From: a virus
IMG/VR virus record: IMGVR_UViG_3300027749_000115
Coordinates: 1 to 62,326 of that record
Strand: one strand, 5' to 3'
Length of the DNA stretch: 62,326 nucleotides
A program made the position numbers and the translations under genes. Under the pieces are notes generated by a model. It was not told where the DNA came from, made no database searches, and was given only the letters and a program-made list of their open reading frames with translations. Shown here piece by piece: positions 39,601 to 47,589 of this stretch. Within the stretch, counting starts at the first letter, position 1. Every line of letters starts with the position of its first letter.

Positions 39601-42583
39601 TAATCATACTAGGACTATTGCTTGGTAATGGTAATGGTGCAACTGGTGTAACACCATCCACTCCAACATCCATTGTTTTTAAATAAACAGAAGATTCTCT
39701 TCTATAATTATTGATAGGAGCATTTCTTACACCAACTCCTGGTACATTAATTGTATCACCAACTGATTCAACACCAGGAATTAAATATCTAGCTATATCA
39801 AGCATTCTTTGTTTAATACCTTGTACAGTTCCTACAGTGATGTTATTACCTACACCTACATTATAATTATAATCAGCTATTGAGTTATATGAATAAGCAT
39901 AGTTTCTTCTTGTAATACCATTAATATAAATAGTTAAATAGGATTGGTATACAGTGAACATTGCACCTGCATTAAATTGTGCTCCATATGATGCTATAGC
40001 TTGTGAACTACTAAGAGCATCATATTGAGCTTCATAAGTAAGTAATTTATATTTAGCATTACCTCTCACTTCTACAAAGTGACCAAGTCCTTTACCAAAC
40101 ATTACATTCTCAAGTTTTAATACATTACCTAAGAATGGTTGACCAAATGATGTTTCAGGAGAATTAAATACTTGTCTATATGCTAGATCTGGTTTAGAAG
40201 ATATGTCAGGTTGAGGAGTTTCTGTTTTACATGCAGTTGATCTTACTTGTTCTATACGACCAAACTCTTCATTATTAGCAGCAGAACCAGTTGATATATT
40301 TACAGGACGTCCATCTACTAAAGTATTTAATTGGTAAGTTCCTCCACCAAAAATTCCTCCAGGTACCCATTCATGTTGAAGTCCTGCTACTGGATCTGTC
40401 CATTGCACTTCATATCCAGCTTTTCCAGTTCCAAGACTAGTTTTACCAACACCAACTTCCCATACATCATAATTTGATGGTCCTATATTTAATATTGTTC
40501 CAGGAGTAGGTGTTTCTCTTCCTGCTCTATTAGTAGTCATTCTATTGAATGAACCAGTTCCTTGTGGAATAGGTCTAGTGATAGAACATAATATTTGTCT
40601 ACCTAGTGTAGTATATTTTATTGTATCTGTTTTATTATTATTACAATTGGTATATTCAATCTCTACATATGTAGGAGTACCTGTATTAGGTAGATTAAAT
40701 TGAAATATATCAATGTTCCATGGCTCACATATTTCAGTCCAAGCATTATTTACTGAATTTACAAATGGATCATTTCCTACCACTTCATTATATGGATAGT
40801 TTGGATAGTAATAATATTGTCCTTCTCTTTCATAAGAGTTAACATTACGAAGAATTCCTTTAGCTACAATAGATTTATGTGTACCTCTATTACCTCTGAC
40901 TATTTTAAATCCTGCTATCTCACTTTTCTCATCAGCAGTTAAATTAGAATTATAAACAAGATATGAAATCTGTATTGGATCTATTCTAAGACCAATAGGA
41001 AACACAGCATCATTCCCCATCACCATTGATGTAGAACTTGCAAATATTTTAGATTCATTTATAGGAGAAATTAATACATCAGGAAACTTGTGATGTCTAA
41101 TATATTGATCAGCAAGATCACCCCATACATCTACATTACAAGGATATTTTTCTTCTGACTGCCAAAAAGCCATTTCACCATATTGCCATGGTCCTTTATA
41201 ATTAGCATCTACAGAATATCCTGGAACAAATCCAGTTACAGAAGCTGTATTATATATTTTCCAATAAGGACTATAGTTTGTACCTGTTTCAGGATCACCT
41301 ATAAAATCTGCACTTGTAATTGGTATATTTGGTTGAGACCATTCATTCCAGTTTTGTACTCTTCCAGGAATGTGAAAACCATCTGTTTGTTTTCCATTCT
41401 TTAATAAGAATACAATTTCAAATGCATACACCTCATCACGTAGATACCCACGTAAGTTTGTAGCATTTAATTCATCAGCATAGTTTTCGCTAGCAGGAAT
41501 TCTATATGTCTCCCATCCAACAGTTATTTGATTAGCTATTGATTGATAGTTAATTCTATTAATAGATGTAAGATTATCCCATACAAGAATATCTTGTACA
41601 GCTGTAATATCTTGTGCTATTTCGTAATAAGGAAACTTCTCAAATATATCTTGGATAGATAGTTTTATAGGAGATTGATCACTTCCAGTATATGTAACTT
41701 GATTTGTAGATTGCTCTATAAAATATGTACCTACTAGATCAACAGCTGTAGCATTATTAATTGTTTTAATTACAGCTAAGTTATAGTATTGATATTGTCC
41801 TGTAATATCAATATCTGATATATCTACAACAATAGATTTATTAACACTAGTGTTAAAATTAACTGTTGTTTGCTGTTCATCCATTATAGGTGTAGGATTT
41901 GTAACAGAATAGTATGATGTATAACCATTACCTACAGCATCACAATATTGTATAGCAAACTGATATGTTCCTGATATAAGTTCTCCTCCATTTCTAATTT
42001 TAGAAATAGTAAGTTGAGGAATAGAAAAGTTTGGTTGTATTTTAATTTGATTACAATCTAATTGATTTGTATATGCAGGATTACAAAGATTTGCATTAGG
42101 TTGTATTAAATAAGGAATATTATTTAAATCTAGATATCTTCTTACATTAAATCCATCTGTCCAATATATTTCTATAGTGCAATTGGTTATTTTATGCACC
42201 ACTTTATGTATTGGATTATTAAGATTGAAATTTAAACATGGAGCATTAACTAATGTATGATATATACAATCATTGTTTTCCATATATCCTATCTCTGAGT
42301 CACCATTTACTGGATTATGAAGAAAGAATATATGTTTATTTTTTTCGTTAATAAAATGGGTACCAATTAGTAAATAAGATTTTGGGAAAGTGACACATAG
42401 ATCATTTCCTAATTCATTTTGATAATTCACAATGTTACCATCAAAATTCTCAACAGCTGCATTTAAAGCATATGTTAATGATCCTGGTTTAACTTGATTA
42501 ATAGAACTATCTAAATTTAATCCAGTAGTTCCAGAACTTGGATTTTGATTTATATTACTTCCTGATTTTTGATCTTCAGCCAT
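36677..42583 (-). CDS. Muzzle/tail-nozzle-like giant structural protein (1968 aa) with Thr-rich linkers
   Basis: Follows the ring/connector genes, the place of the muzzle or tail-nozzle protein in crAss-like phages. The N-terminus (LNLDSSINQVKPGSLTYALN, then ENFDGNIVNYQNELGN) resembles beta-propeller-type nozzle proteins. Residues 1-1520 are a beta-rich body full of Tyr/Asn. A first Thr tract near 1525-1550 (PPTTTTTTTPNTRRPTTSTT) leads to a Cys-bearing module (about 1550-1690) similar to the C-terminal modules of the 46171 and 47910 proteins. A second tract (ITTSTTTTAPVV) leads to a propeller-like domain (about 1700-1955, YLWSIDTTIEQWDI and repeats). The protein ends in IFTTTTTTTI. No enzyme motif. 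Likely forms the tail tip and controls DNA and cargo exit, with outward-facing added domains. Confidence 0.75.
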   Translation of the reverse strand: MAEDQKSGSNINQNPSSGTTGLNLDSSINQVKPGSLTYALNAAVENFDGNIVNYQNELGNDLCVTFPKSYLLIGTHFINEKNKHIFFLHNPVNGDSEIGYMENNDCIYHTLVNAPCLNFNLNNPIHKVVHKITNCTIEIYWTDGFNVRRYLDLNNIPYLIQPNANLCNPAYTNQLDCNQIKIQPNFSIPQLTISKIRNGGELISGTYQFAIQYCDAVGNGYTSYYSVTNPTPIMDEQQTTVNFNTSVNKSIVVDISDIDITGQYQYYNLAVIKTINNATAVDLVGTYFIEQSTNQVTYTGSDQSPIKLSIQDIFEKFPYYEIAQDITAVQDILVWDNLTSINRINYQSIANQITVGWETYRIPASENYADELNATNLRGYLRDEVYAFEIVFLLKNGKQTDGFHIPGRVQNWNEWSQPNIPITSADFIGDPETGTNYSPYWKIYNTASVTGFVPGYSVDANYKGPWQYGEMAFWQSEEKYPCNVDVWGDLADQYIRHHKFPDVLISPINESKIFASSTSMVMGNDAVFPIGLRIDPIQISYLVYNSNLTADEKSEIAGFKIVRGNRGTHKSIVAKGILRNVNSYEREGQYYYYPNYPYNEVVGNDPFVNSVNNAWTEICEPWNIDIFQFNLPNTGTPTYVEIEYTNCNNNKTDTIKYTTLGRQILCSITRPIPQGTGSFNRMTTNRAGRETPTPGTILNIGPSNYDVWEVGVGKTSLGTGKAGYEVQWTDPVAGLQHEWVPGGIFGGGTYQLNTLVDGRPVNISTGSAANNEEFGRIEQVRSTACKTETPQPDISSKPDLAYRQVFNSPETSFGQPFLGNVLKLENVMFGKGLGHFVEVRGNAKYKLLTYEAQYDALSSSQAIASYGAQFNAGAMFTVYQSYLTIYINGITRRNYAYSYNSIADYNYNVGVGNNITVGTVQGIKQRMLDIARYLIPGVESVGDTINVPGVGVRNAPINNYRRESSVYLKTMDVGVDGVTPVAPLPLPSNSPSMIIGGKSIVTEKSRLTIGSSNACASPAKEQAISVVSYYASLKNIIPNQWGQIYTYTTVDTGYQSVINPTKSGHDVVFGGDTFVSRFTFKTKLPFFIDNRVNAPDDSDIFYDEIGNIAYPIYWHSSRSILKDYGYAPDGALSNVISYKAHHFDCPNKQDPGPNRTYYNGYFYLFAYGIPNFYCESSYNTDLRQAFNNREGDFWPHISSSIPDDWVQENYVSIAFDNTYNYNITYSKQNKENVFTHLPADWKKDFCFTYYPFRTIYSDSQNIDADNRINSWLTYRSTSYFDFPQNYGNLISLDGIQNKAILARFENKSLLYNTLLTIDTSNPQAAYMGNPSLFRSSPPIDFAETDLGYVGSQNKFLLKIPQGQITVDAKRGQIFLLTSEGAKDLTSFSSGMNNFFTNHLQFEILRYFPNKNITVNGKTVTVPGVDIDNSFNGIGLHGVYDSRYERIIITKLDYIPIDKNVKYDYVTKEFYVDEPIVGSAPIRIVVSLLDPEYFCNKSWTVSYNFNTQSWVSFHSYLPNFYMGENNFFYSGINGCCDDFDFVAGEIVPDPPTTTTTTTPNTRRPTTSTTTTISSYNCVLEGDIVFTDCVLDGNGIITVGPLPPPCVRPENLSQDNFAIGYRLTALNVVIDSTGSDVEACNAMTYLNTVPPDTTVNTIIGSYSSIGLGSIIYAGPNYETDCSVIPDGWYFTDQSSSNELTYEVVDGIIMQIVECCVITTSTTTTAPVVLECCGVLLSSIDNIYYLNKLTDSVNLINVPGYVSSLGIAMTANYLWSIDTTIEQWDIALSPFSATYNTSIALPMGYTPGLGIFAKDEYTLISTDTSASPNNVVELDITGVTAVSTIMFSLQANRISVTNLLYTVDGKLIVANQDVMTSDYYITQYDYATNVIEFDLNIGTIAPASLFGCNCDIYVTDADSNLYTLVNISGYELLSLSANLGITSIGSAAQVGSCVHSTITEDIFTTTTTTTI

Positions 42584-42591
42584 GATATATA

Positions 42592-43566
42592 TTAGTTATT
42601 ACGTCTTCTCCCATATCTATTAGTACGGTTAGGAAGTTCATACATATTAAATCTATTAAGATCGTTCTTGATTCTTCTTTGTTTCTCCCAAGGAGTTTGT
42701 TTTTTAATTTCTATATCAGCCATAATGAATGCTTCTTCATATGCCTGTTTATGATATACAAGTTTCTGTTGTAACTGATTAAAAGTTTCATCGTTAGTTT
42801 GGTTAGTAAGCATTTCAAACACTTTAAACTTAATGAATGCTTCTACATATTCTCTTATACGATAGTTATCAGGAATCAATTGATTTCCTATTTCATCATA
42901 CTCTGTAGAATAGAATAATAAATGAACTGTTCCATTTCTGAAATTTGTAACAAACTTATTATCTCTAATATCAAAACTATCATAGCTAGCAGCTCCAGGA
43001 GTGAATTCATGAATAGGAGGAGCTTGAGCATACATTTCCCAATTGTTTGTATAGTCTACACCACAGTTTTGTCTTGCAGATATATTTCCAGGTCTAAGTA
43101 AATACTCATGAGTAAATTGTCTAGCTGTACTATTATTTGTTTTATAAACAGCTTGTACTAATTCTGGCATACATGTACCATCACATTGTGGAACTTGACA
43201 ACCAGGTCTATTACAAGGTGTACCTCCAATAGTTAATGGAGCAATTTGTATAGTGGTTGCACTAGCTGCTTGAGAATAGAATGAGTTAGCATCTTGATAT
43301 GGAAAACCATCCACTGCTGTACACATCCAAGCTTCTCTTACAGCATAGAAGTTATCAGGAAGTCTAGCTTGAAAATCTTCTATATACAAGATTTCTTCAC
43401 TTATAACAAATGTAGTTCTTCCTAACTTCTTTAGAGCTTTATCTAAATAAGTAGGAAATAAAAGATCATCTATTGCACCAGTATCGAAATAACTCTTAAG
43501 TTCTTCTTTGATTGTTGAATAGACAGGCTCTGGGGATACGAAATTATATTTATAGTAGTATGACAT
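42592..43566 (-). CDS. Head-tail adaptor / tail tubular protein (P22 gp4-like)
   Basis: 324 residues. Begins with an alpha-helical region (STIKEELKSYFDTGAIDDL). Then follow LPDNFYAVREAWMC, a Cys-rich loop (CNRPGCQVPQCDGTCM, about 140-155), the stretch IRDNKFVTNFRNGTVHLLFY, and a C-terminal helix EYVEAFIKFKVFEML followed by a long helix. The LPDNF-x-x-V...DG motif, the NGTVHLLFY strand and the later I-x-EYVE helix are the usual features of P22 gp4/T7 gp11-type adaptors in crAss-like genomes. It forms part of the ring stack between portal and muzzle. The four-Cys loop may bind zinc (inference). Flanked closely by the IHF-like gene and the muzzle gene. Confidence 0.75.
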   Translation of the reverse strand: MSYYYKYNFVSPEPVYSTIKEELKSYFDTGAIDDLLFPTYLDKALKKLGRTTFVISEEILYIEDFQARLPDNFYAVREAWMCTAVDGFPYQDANSFYSQAASATTIQIAPLTIGGTPCNRPGCQVPQCDGTCMPELVQAVYKTNNSTARQFTHEYLLRPGNISARQNCGVDYTNNWEMYAQAPPIHEFTPGAASYDSFDIRDNKFVTNFRNGTVHLLFYSTEYDEIGNQLIPDNYRIREYVEAFIKFKVFEMLTNQTNDETFNQLQQKLVYHKQAYEEAFIMADIEIKKQTPWEKQRRIKNDLNRFNMYELPNRTNRYGRRRNN

Positions 43567-43572
43567 AGTTCA

Positions 43573-44052
43573 TTATTTTTTCCACTCATTATAGATGTAT
43601 TGATACTTGTCGTTGGTCTTTAAGTAATGTGATAATAATCTTGATGTAAGTCTAGAAGGTTTGAAATACCAAAGATCAGAATGTTTAAATCTTGCTGTGT
43701 TCTTAAACCACATCCAACCAAAAAAGAATCCTTCTGTATGGTAATTGAAGTTGTATATCACCTTTCCCTTCTCTTTAGTTTTTTGCCAATCTATTGGTAA
43801 ATTAACAAACTCTTTACCATCTACATTGTTTTTTAGTTTTCTTCTTTTCTTTTTATTAATTGAGAACTCTCCAAATCCAAAAGGTAGTTTTGCTTTTTCA
43901 CCTGTCTCTAATATATATTCTTTAAAAGATTCATTGTATGTGTATAAGATATTTCTCCATTCATCATATGTAAGTTTAATAGATAAATGTTTTTTACAGA
44001 AATTGTTATAACTGTCCTTGCTAGAACTTCTCCAATCAATCTTTGTTCTCAT
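43573..44052 (-). CDS. IHF/HU-like fold structural protein, conserved in crAss-like phages
   Basis: 159 residues. The pattern KLPFGFGEFSINKKKRRKLK, followed by VNLPIDWQKTKEKGKVIYN and a C-terminal WYFKPSRLTSRLLSHYLK, resembles the IHF/HU-like proteins annotated in the tail region of crAss-like genomes: a Leu-Pro-x-Gly-x-Gly turn, basic beta arm, then a Phe-x-Pro-Ser-Arg helix. It is strongly basic. Placed between two ring proteins, so it is more likely a structural neck component than a nucleoid protein. Its start overlaps the previous stop as TAATG. I do not see a standard DNA-binding Pro at the arm tip, so DNA binding is uncertain. Confidence 0.65.
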   Translation of the reverse strand: MRTKIDWRSSSKDSYNNFCKKHLSIKLTYDEWRNILYTYNESFKEYILETGEKAKLPFGFGEFSINKKKRRKLKNNVDGKEFVNLPIDWQKTKEKGKVIYNFNYHTEGFFFGWMWFKNTARFKHSDLWYFKPSRLTSRLLSHYLKTNDKYQYIYNEWKK

Positions 44053-44780
44053 TAATTAGTTGGCTTTGAATTTTGAGCTTGACCATCTATTCCTTCTTCT
44101 GTTTGATCTGTTTTTAAATTAAAATATGTCTGTAATAGTTTATTAGATGTTAACTCTAAGACTTGTTGTTCTAGATATCCAGGAAGAGGAAACTCTTTAT
44201 CTAATGGGTTCATACATAATTGTTCATTTGTATAATCTGGACTTCCACATCCACATTCTGGATATAAGATTTCATTATCTACATCTTCTTCAAAAAATGC
44301 AACTAATCTAATTGATTTAAGCAATGGATTATTTACATATAGATATTCATTAGTTAACCAATAATATTCTTCATTTTTAATTATAGGAAGTTTTAAAAGA
44401 TTGATATATCTATTGACAGTGATTTCTTTTAGTTTCTTTCCTCTACCACTTAATGCATTAATAGAATAAACTCCTTGTATTACATATTGGTAATTACCTT
44501 CTGATATACGTGGGAGTTTAAACTTAGTTCTTGCAATACTACACTCATCTACATAGTTGCAACATTCAGAAATAGGTACTTCTACCATTTCTAAACAAGG
44601 AATGGTAGTGAATAATGTATCAGTAGCCCAAAGTTTTCTTAGATTGGTTTCTCTCTTTATAAGTAATAAAGAGTTGTTTCTTATTTCAGAAGCAATTGCT
44701 CTATCTGTAATAAGAGCATCTGTAGAAAGTATCTTGTGGACACTTCTAACATCTGATACTAGTTTTCTTAATGTTGCCAT
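44052..44780 (-). CDS. Ring/tail connector protein, 242 aa
   Basis: Begins with MATLRKLVSDVRSVHKILST, an N-terminal helix followed by RAIASEIRNNSLLLIKRETN. Then comes a mixed beta region with a Cys-rich motif (CLEMVEVPISECCNYVDEC, about 60-80) and later CGCGS. The C-terminal helix precedes a low-complexity tail. This fits a connector (ring) protein of crAss-like phages, and the gene is first of the ring cluster after the phosphoesterase. I rely on position and overall features; no single diagnostic motif is seen. Confidence 0.65.
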   Translation of the reverse strand: MATLRKLVSDVRSVHKILSTDALITDRAIASEIRNNSLLLIKRETNLRKLWATDTLFTTIPCLEMVEVPISECCNYVDECSIARTKFKLPRISEGNYQYVIQGVYSINALSGRGKKLKEITVNRYINLLKLPIIKNEEYYWLTNEYLYVNNPLLKSIRLVAFFEEDVDNEILYPECGCGSPDYTNEQLCMNPLDKEFPLPGYLEQQVLELTSNKLLQTYFNLKTDQTEEGIDGQAQNSKPTN

Positions 44781-44782
44781 AA

Positions 44783-45988
44783 TTATATTCTTGTTTCAAA
44801 TTCAGCTATTTTACCAAGCTCCATATCATATACTAATGCTAGGGCAGCTCTAACTGAATGTACAAAATTGTTATCTAAGTGCCATCTATCAGTTCCTGAA
44901 AGACTAGGCATTTGTTGTATTCTTACTCCCTTCACTTCTTTAGCCATATAGTGATGTTTATCTCCTGTATGTACTTCTCTATATTTAGCATTACCAAATG
45001 CTTGACTATACTGAGGATGTGTTGCAAATAATAATGGAAGATCTTCTAACTTACAATTACCATGATGCCAACCAATAAATGTATTTCCTAATGTCAATCC
45101 TTTAATAACACTATGCTCTCTTATAAACTCTACATCCATAGCTTCTTTAAAGAATATATCTAATGCATGTGCTAAATAAAAAGATTTAGTTCTATCATGA
45201 TTACCTTGTACTAACACTACCACCACTTGACTTGAATATTGTCTTAACATATTAATAGTCTTAACTAAAATATCAAAACCTAATTCATATTCTTCTGAAT
45301 AATCCATTATAGTATCTTGTGGTGTACCATTTGTAGTTTGGTGTTGATAGTTATCAGTATGAAAGAAATCATTTGATATAGGTAACACTACAGTATCTAT
45401 ATGATAATTAGATACCACTTTGTTAATCAAAGATTGGGCCACATCAAAATATCTTTGAGCTCTTGCTTGTGGACTGTTATCACCATCTATTGTTTTCTTA
45501 GCTAAATGGTAATCAGCTATAGAGATTTCTACATTTACAACATCTTTAAAGTTTGGTACCTTATCAACTGTTATATTGTTTGGTTTGTAGTTTTGTAAAA
45601 ACTTAGCAAAGTCTTCAGGAGAATAATCTTTTGCTTGTTTTAGTTTTGAAAAGATTGAAGAAGTAAACTTCCCACTTGGTAACATCTTAGACCAATAGTT
45701 GGTTATGATGTATTTATCTAAATTTATCTTATGTAGCTTAGCTAATTCAATATCATCTTTAGGTTCAAAGTCTGATATAATTGTACTTTCTATTGTACCT
45801 TTTTCAACATTCACTTTACGTTCTCCTGTATAATTTGTTACAGGTTCACTATCTTTTTCTCTAAGCTCTTTCATGAGCTCATTCACTTCGTATTCACTTA
45901 TTCCTAATTTCTCAGCATAGAATTTTTTACTTTTCTTCTGCGTTAACAACTCTTCTAATCTGTACAATAAACTTTGATTTTCAGACAT
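44783..45988 (-). CDS. Calcineurin-like metallophosphoesterase
   Basis: 401 residues with all hallmark motifs of the calcineurin-like superfamily: DYH (Asp159, His161) in ISIADYHL, ND (Asn206-Asp207) in SNDFFH, GNHD (262-265), WHHG (307-310) and HTGDKHH (340-346). The first 45 residues look like a small helical, HTH-type segment (YAEKLGISEYEVNELMKELR). Such enzymes hydrolyse phosphodiesters or phosphomonoesters, including nucleic acid ends, cyclic nucleotides and phosphoproteins. The substrate is not visible in the sequence. The gene heads the second late unit, 2 bases before the ring genes, and has its own promoter. Phosphatase genes at this position are known in crAss-like genomes. No signal peptide, so it acts in the cytoplasm or in the virion. 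Confidence 0.88.
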   Translation of the reverse strand: MSENQSLLYRLEELLTQKKSKKFYAEKLGISEYEVNELMKELREKDSEPVTNYTGERKVNVEKGTIESTIISDFEPKDDIELAKLHKINLDKYIITNYWSKMLPSGKFTSSIFSKLKQAKDYSPEDFAKFLQNYKPNNITVDKVPNFKDVVNVEISIADYHLAKKTIDGDNSPQARAQRYFDVAQSLINKVVSNYHIDTVVLPISNDFFHTDNYQHQTTNGTPQDTIMDYSEEYELGFDILVKTINMLRQYSSQVVVVLVQGNHDRTKSFYLAHALDIFFKEAMDVEFIREHSVIKGLTLGNTFIGWHHGNCKLEDLPLLFATHPQYSQAFGNAKYREVHTGDKHHYMAKEVKGVRIQQMPSLSGTDRWHLDNNFVHSVRAALALVYDMELGKIAEFETRI

Positions 45989-46016
45989 ATGTATTTATAT
46001 TAGTTAAAAAATATCG

Positions 46017-46049
46017 TAAAGATAAACAATAGTTTTTATATAATCCAAA
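46017..46049 (-). promoter_or_regulatory. Bacteroidota-type promoter upstream of the phosphoesterase/ring/muzzle unit
   Basis: Minus-strand TTTG (46049-46046), 21 bases, then TATCTTTA (46024-46017), close to TAnnTTTG. It ends 28 bases before the ATG at 45988. It lies between a strong terminator and the first gene, and a 29-nt operator-like element sits 16 bases upstream. Confidence 0.65.
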
Positions 46050-46065
46050 TAATTTTAGTTAGAGA

Positions 46066-46094
46066 GTTAATTATTTATAACTAAATTAGTTAGA
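46066..46094. promoter_or_regulatory. 29-nt operator-like element, copy B
   Basis: 26 of 29 positions identical to 27451-27479. It contains the perfect palindrome AACTAA-A-TTAGTT (46079-46091). A partial direct repeat, TTAGTTAGA, lies 31 bases away at 46055-46063. It sits 16 bases upstream of the -33 box. Confidence 0.6.
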
Positions 46095-46102
46095 AACAAA
46101 AA

Positions 46103-46129
46103 CTCCTAGAGACAAATTGCCACTAGGAG
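46103..46129 (-). terminator. Intrinsic terminator after the modular virion gene block
   Basis: A 7-bp perfect stem (CTCCTAG / CTAGGAG) with a 13-base loop. On the minus strand it is followed by TTTTTGTTT. It lies 42 bases after the stop of the 296-residue gene and upstream of a promoter, so it closes one unit before the next. The gap 45989-46170 holds no gene. Confidence 0.85.
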
Positions 46130-46170
46130 AAAATATAGAAAACCAACAAACTATAATTTTTTTATTATTA

Positions 46171-47061
46171 TTAAGGACATAAAGTATATCCTGTACTTTG
46201 TATTACTCCTAAACTATTAACCTTACCACTATAACTAGTTGAATATGAAAGTATTTTAATATGATAATATCTTCCATCTCCTACAAATGGTGTAGTCATT
46301 GCAGCATCAGTATATACAACATCACTAGCATTAACATCTCCTGTACCAGTTATCCAACAAGGAAGTGTTAATGATAATGAACAAGCATCACTTGAATTAG
46401 ATGTTGATGAAATACGACCTTCTTGTACACAAGGTGTAAGTATTGTTACAACTCCTGCTCCACAAGTAAATATAGGTTCTATACCTAAATCTATTAATGC
46501 ACAAACTTGTGTTCCAGGACCAGCTATAGGAACTGATATAAATTGATCTGTTCCATCACAAGCTGTATATTGTCCTACACAATGACCAGGATAACCTGAA
46601 CATCCAGGAGAAAGAGCATCAAAGTTTACAGTGTAACATCCAGTAAGTGGAGGTACTTCTGTTGTTGTAGTAGTAGTTGTACTACTAGAAGTAGAAGTTG
46701 TGCTAGTTGATGTACTACTTGTACTTGTTGATGTACTTGTTGATGTACTAGTAGAAGTTGATGTACTTGTGCTAGTAGATGTTGATGTACTTGTAGAAGT
46801 ACTTGTAGAAGTACTAGAACTAGTAGTTGTAGTAGTTACTAAATTAACTGTTATATCAATATAATTTGTACACCATCCTATAGATTTAACCCTAATAATA
46901 GTTGTTCCATTAGGAACTACATTTGATGTATAACCAGCTTGTAAAACTGTTGCAGATATATTTGTTGCAAATGGTGCTACATACCCATCTATATTTGAAT
47001 ATAAATTGAAAGGTCCTGCATCTCCACCAGTTGGTATACTTAATGTTATTAATGCTATCAT
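46171..47061 (-). CDS. Modular virion protein: AGPF domain, Ser/Thr linker, Cys-rich C-terminal module
   Basis: 296 residues in three parts. Residues 1-75 are the AGPF domain (DAGPFNLYSNIDGYVAPF), shared with the genes at 35809 and 47073. Residues about 78-135 are almost entirely alternating Ser and Thr, an unusually long and pure linker, coded by mixed Ser and Thr codons. Residues about 140-296 are beta-rich with several Cys and carry the YTDAAMTTPFVGDGRYYH-type module also seen in the muzzle and 47910 proteins. No enzyme motif. The linker may be glycosylated or simply act as a flexible stalk. Likely an exposed capsid or tail decoration protein. It is the last gene before the terminator. Confidence 0.72.
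   Translation of the reverse strand: MIALITLSIPTGGDAGPFNLYSNIDGYVAPFATNISATVLQAGYTSNVVPNGTTIIRVKSIGWCTNYIDITVNLVTTTTTSSSTSTSTSTSTSTSTSTSTSTSTSTSTSTSTSTSSTSTSTTSTSSSTTTTTTTEVPPLTGCYTVNFDALSPGCSGYPGHCVGQYTACDGTDQFISVPIAGPGTQVCALIDLGIEPIFTCGAGVVTILTPCVQEGRISSTSNSSDACSLSLTLPCWITGTGDVNASDVVYTDAAMTTPFVGDGRYYHIKILSYSTSYSGKVNSLGVIQSTGYTLCP
46657..46840. repeat. Ser/Thr-coding degenerate repeat tract
   Basis: About 60 codons for almost only Ser and Thr. Third codon positions vary and both TCN and AGY Ser codons occur, so the peptide repeat is kept while the DNA repeat is imperfect. Similar, shorter tracts occur at about 47295-47335, 48430-48545, 48757-48805, 37861-37935 and 51655-51715. Confidence 0.8.
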
Positions 47062-47072
47062 AGTTTTATTAT

Positions 47073-47561
47073 TTATAAAGGTGAACTAGTGGTAGATGTA
47101 GTGGTTGTACAAACTCCTATAATATTCATAGGTACACTACTAGTTCCTACAATTAATGCACAAAGAGAATATGTACAAGATGGACTAAAACATGTATTAT
47201 TAACTGTTTGTGATATACCATTACAATCTACATAACTTGCTGTAAATGTAGTGGTGTAAGGATCACTTAGAAATTGATAACAAGTACCAAAAATAGTAGT
47301 GGTTGTAGTTGTTGTACTACTAGTACTAGTGGTAGTTGGAGAAGTGTATAAAGGTATGTCAATAAAATTAGTACAATCTCCTGTTGATCTAAGTCTAACA
47401 ACTGTTGTATAATCAGGAACAAGTGCAGAAGGATATCCTGCAAGTAAAGATGCTTTAGAAACTCCTGATTCGAATGCTGATGTATATGCATCAAGATTTG
47501 AAAAAAGACTAAAAGGACCTGTATCAGATCCAGCTATAGTTAATGTTATTAATACTGTCAT
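47073..47561 (-). CDS. Modular virion protein: AGPF domain, Thr-rich linker, short Cys module
   Basis: 162 residues. The AGPF domain (ITLTIAGSDTGPFSLFSNLD, then STGDCTNFIDIPLY) occupies residues 1-72. A Thr/Ser tract (about 73-93) precedes a small Cys-bearing beta module (GTCYQFLSDPYTT ... CSLCAL). The protein ends in a second short Thr/Ser run (CTTTTSTTSSPL). It looks like a shorter paralogue of the neighbouring 296-residue protein, twelve bases away. No catalytic motif. Likely a decoration protein on the virion surface. Confidence 0.68.
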   Translation of the reverse strand: MTVLITLTIAGSDTGPFSLFSNLDAYTSAFESGVSKASLLAGYPSALVPDYTTVVRLRSTGDCTNFIDIPLYTSPTTTSTSSTTTTTTTIFGTCYQFLSDPYTTTFTASYVDCNGISQTVNNTCFSPSCTYSLCALIVGTSSVPMNIIGVCTTTTSTTSSPL

Positions 47562-47589
47562 TAGTTTTAAATTTAATTATTGGTTTTTA

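Noticed and set aside
44783-45988. Regulatory transcription factor based on the HTH-like N-terminus
   Set aside because: The complete calcineurin-like metal site dominates; the helical start is too short to claim DNA binding.
46657-46840. CRISPR-like or microsatellite array
   Set aside because: The repeat is imperfect at DNA level, in frame with a protein linker, and has no spacers.
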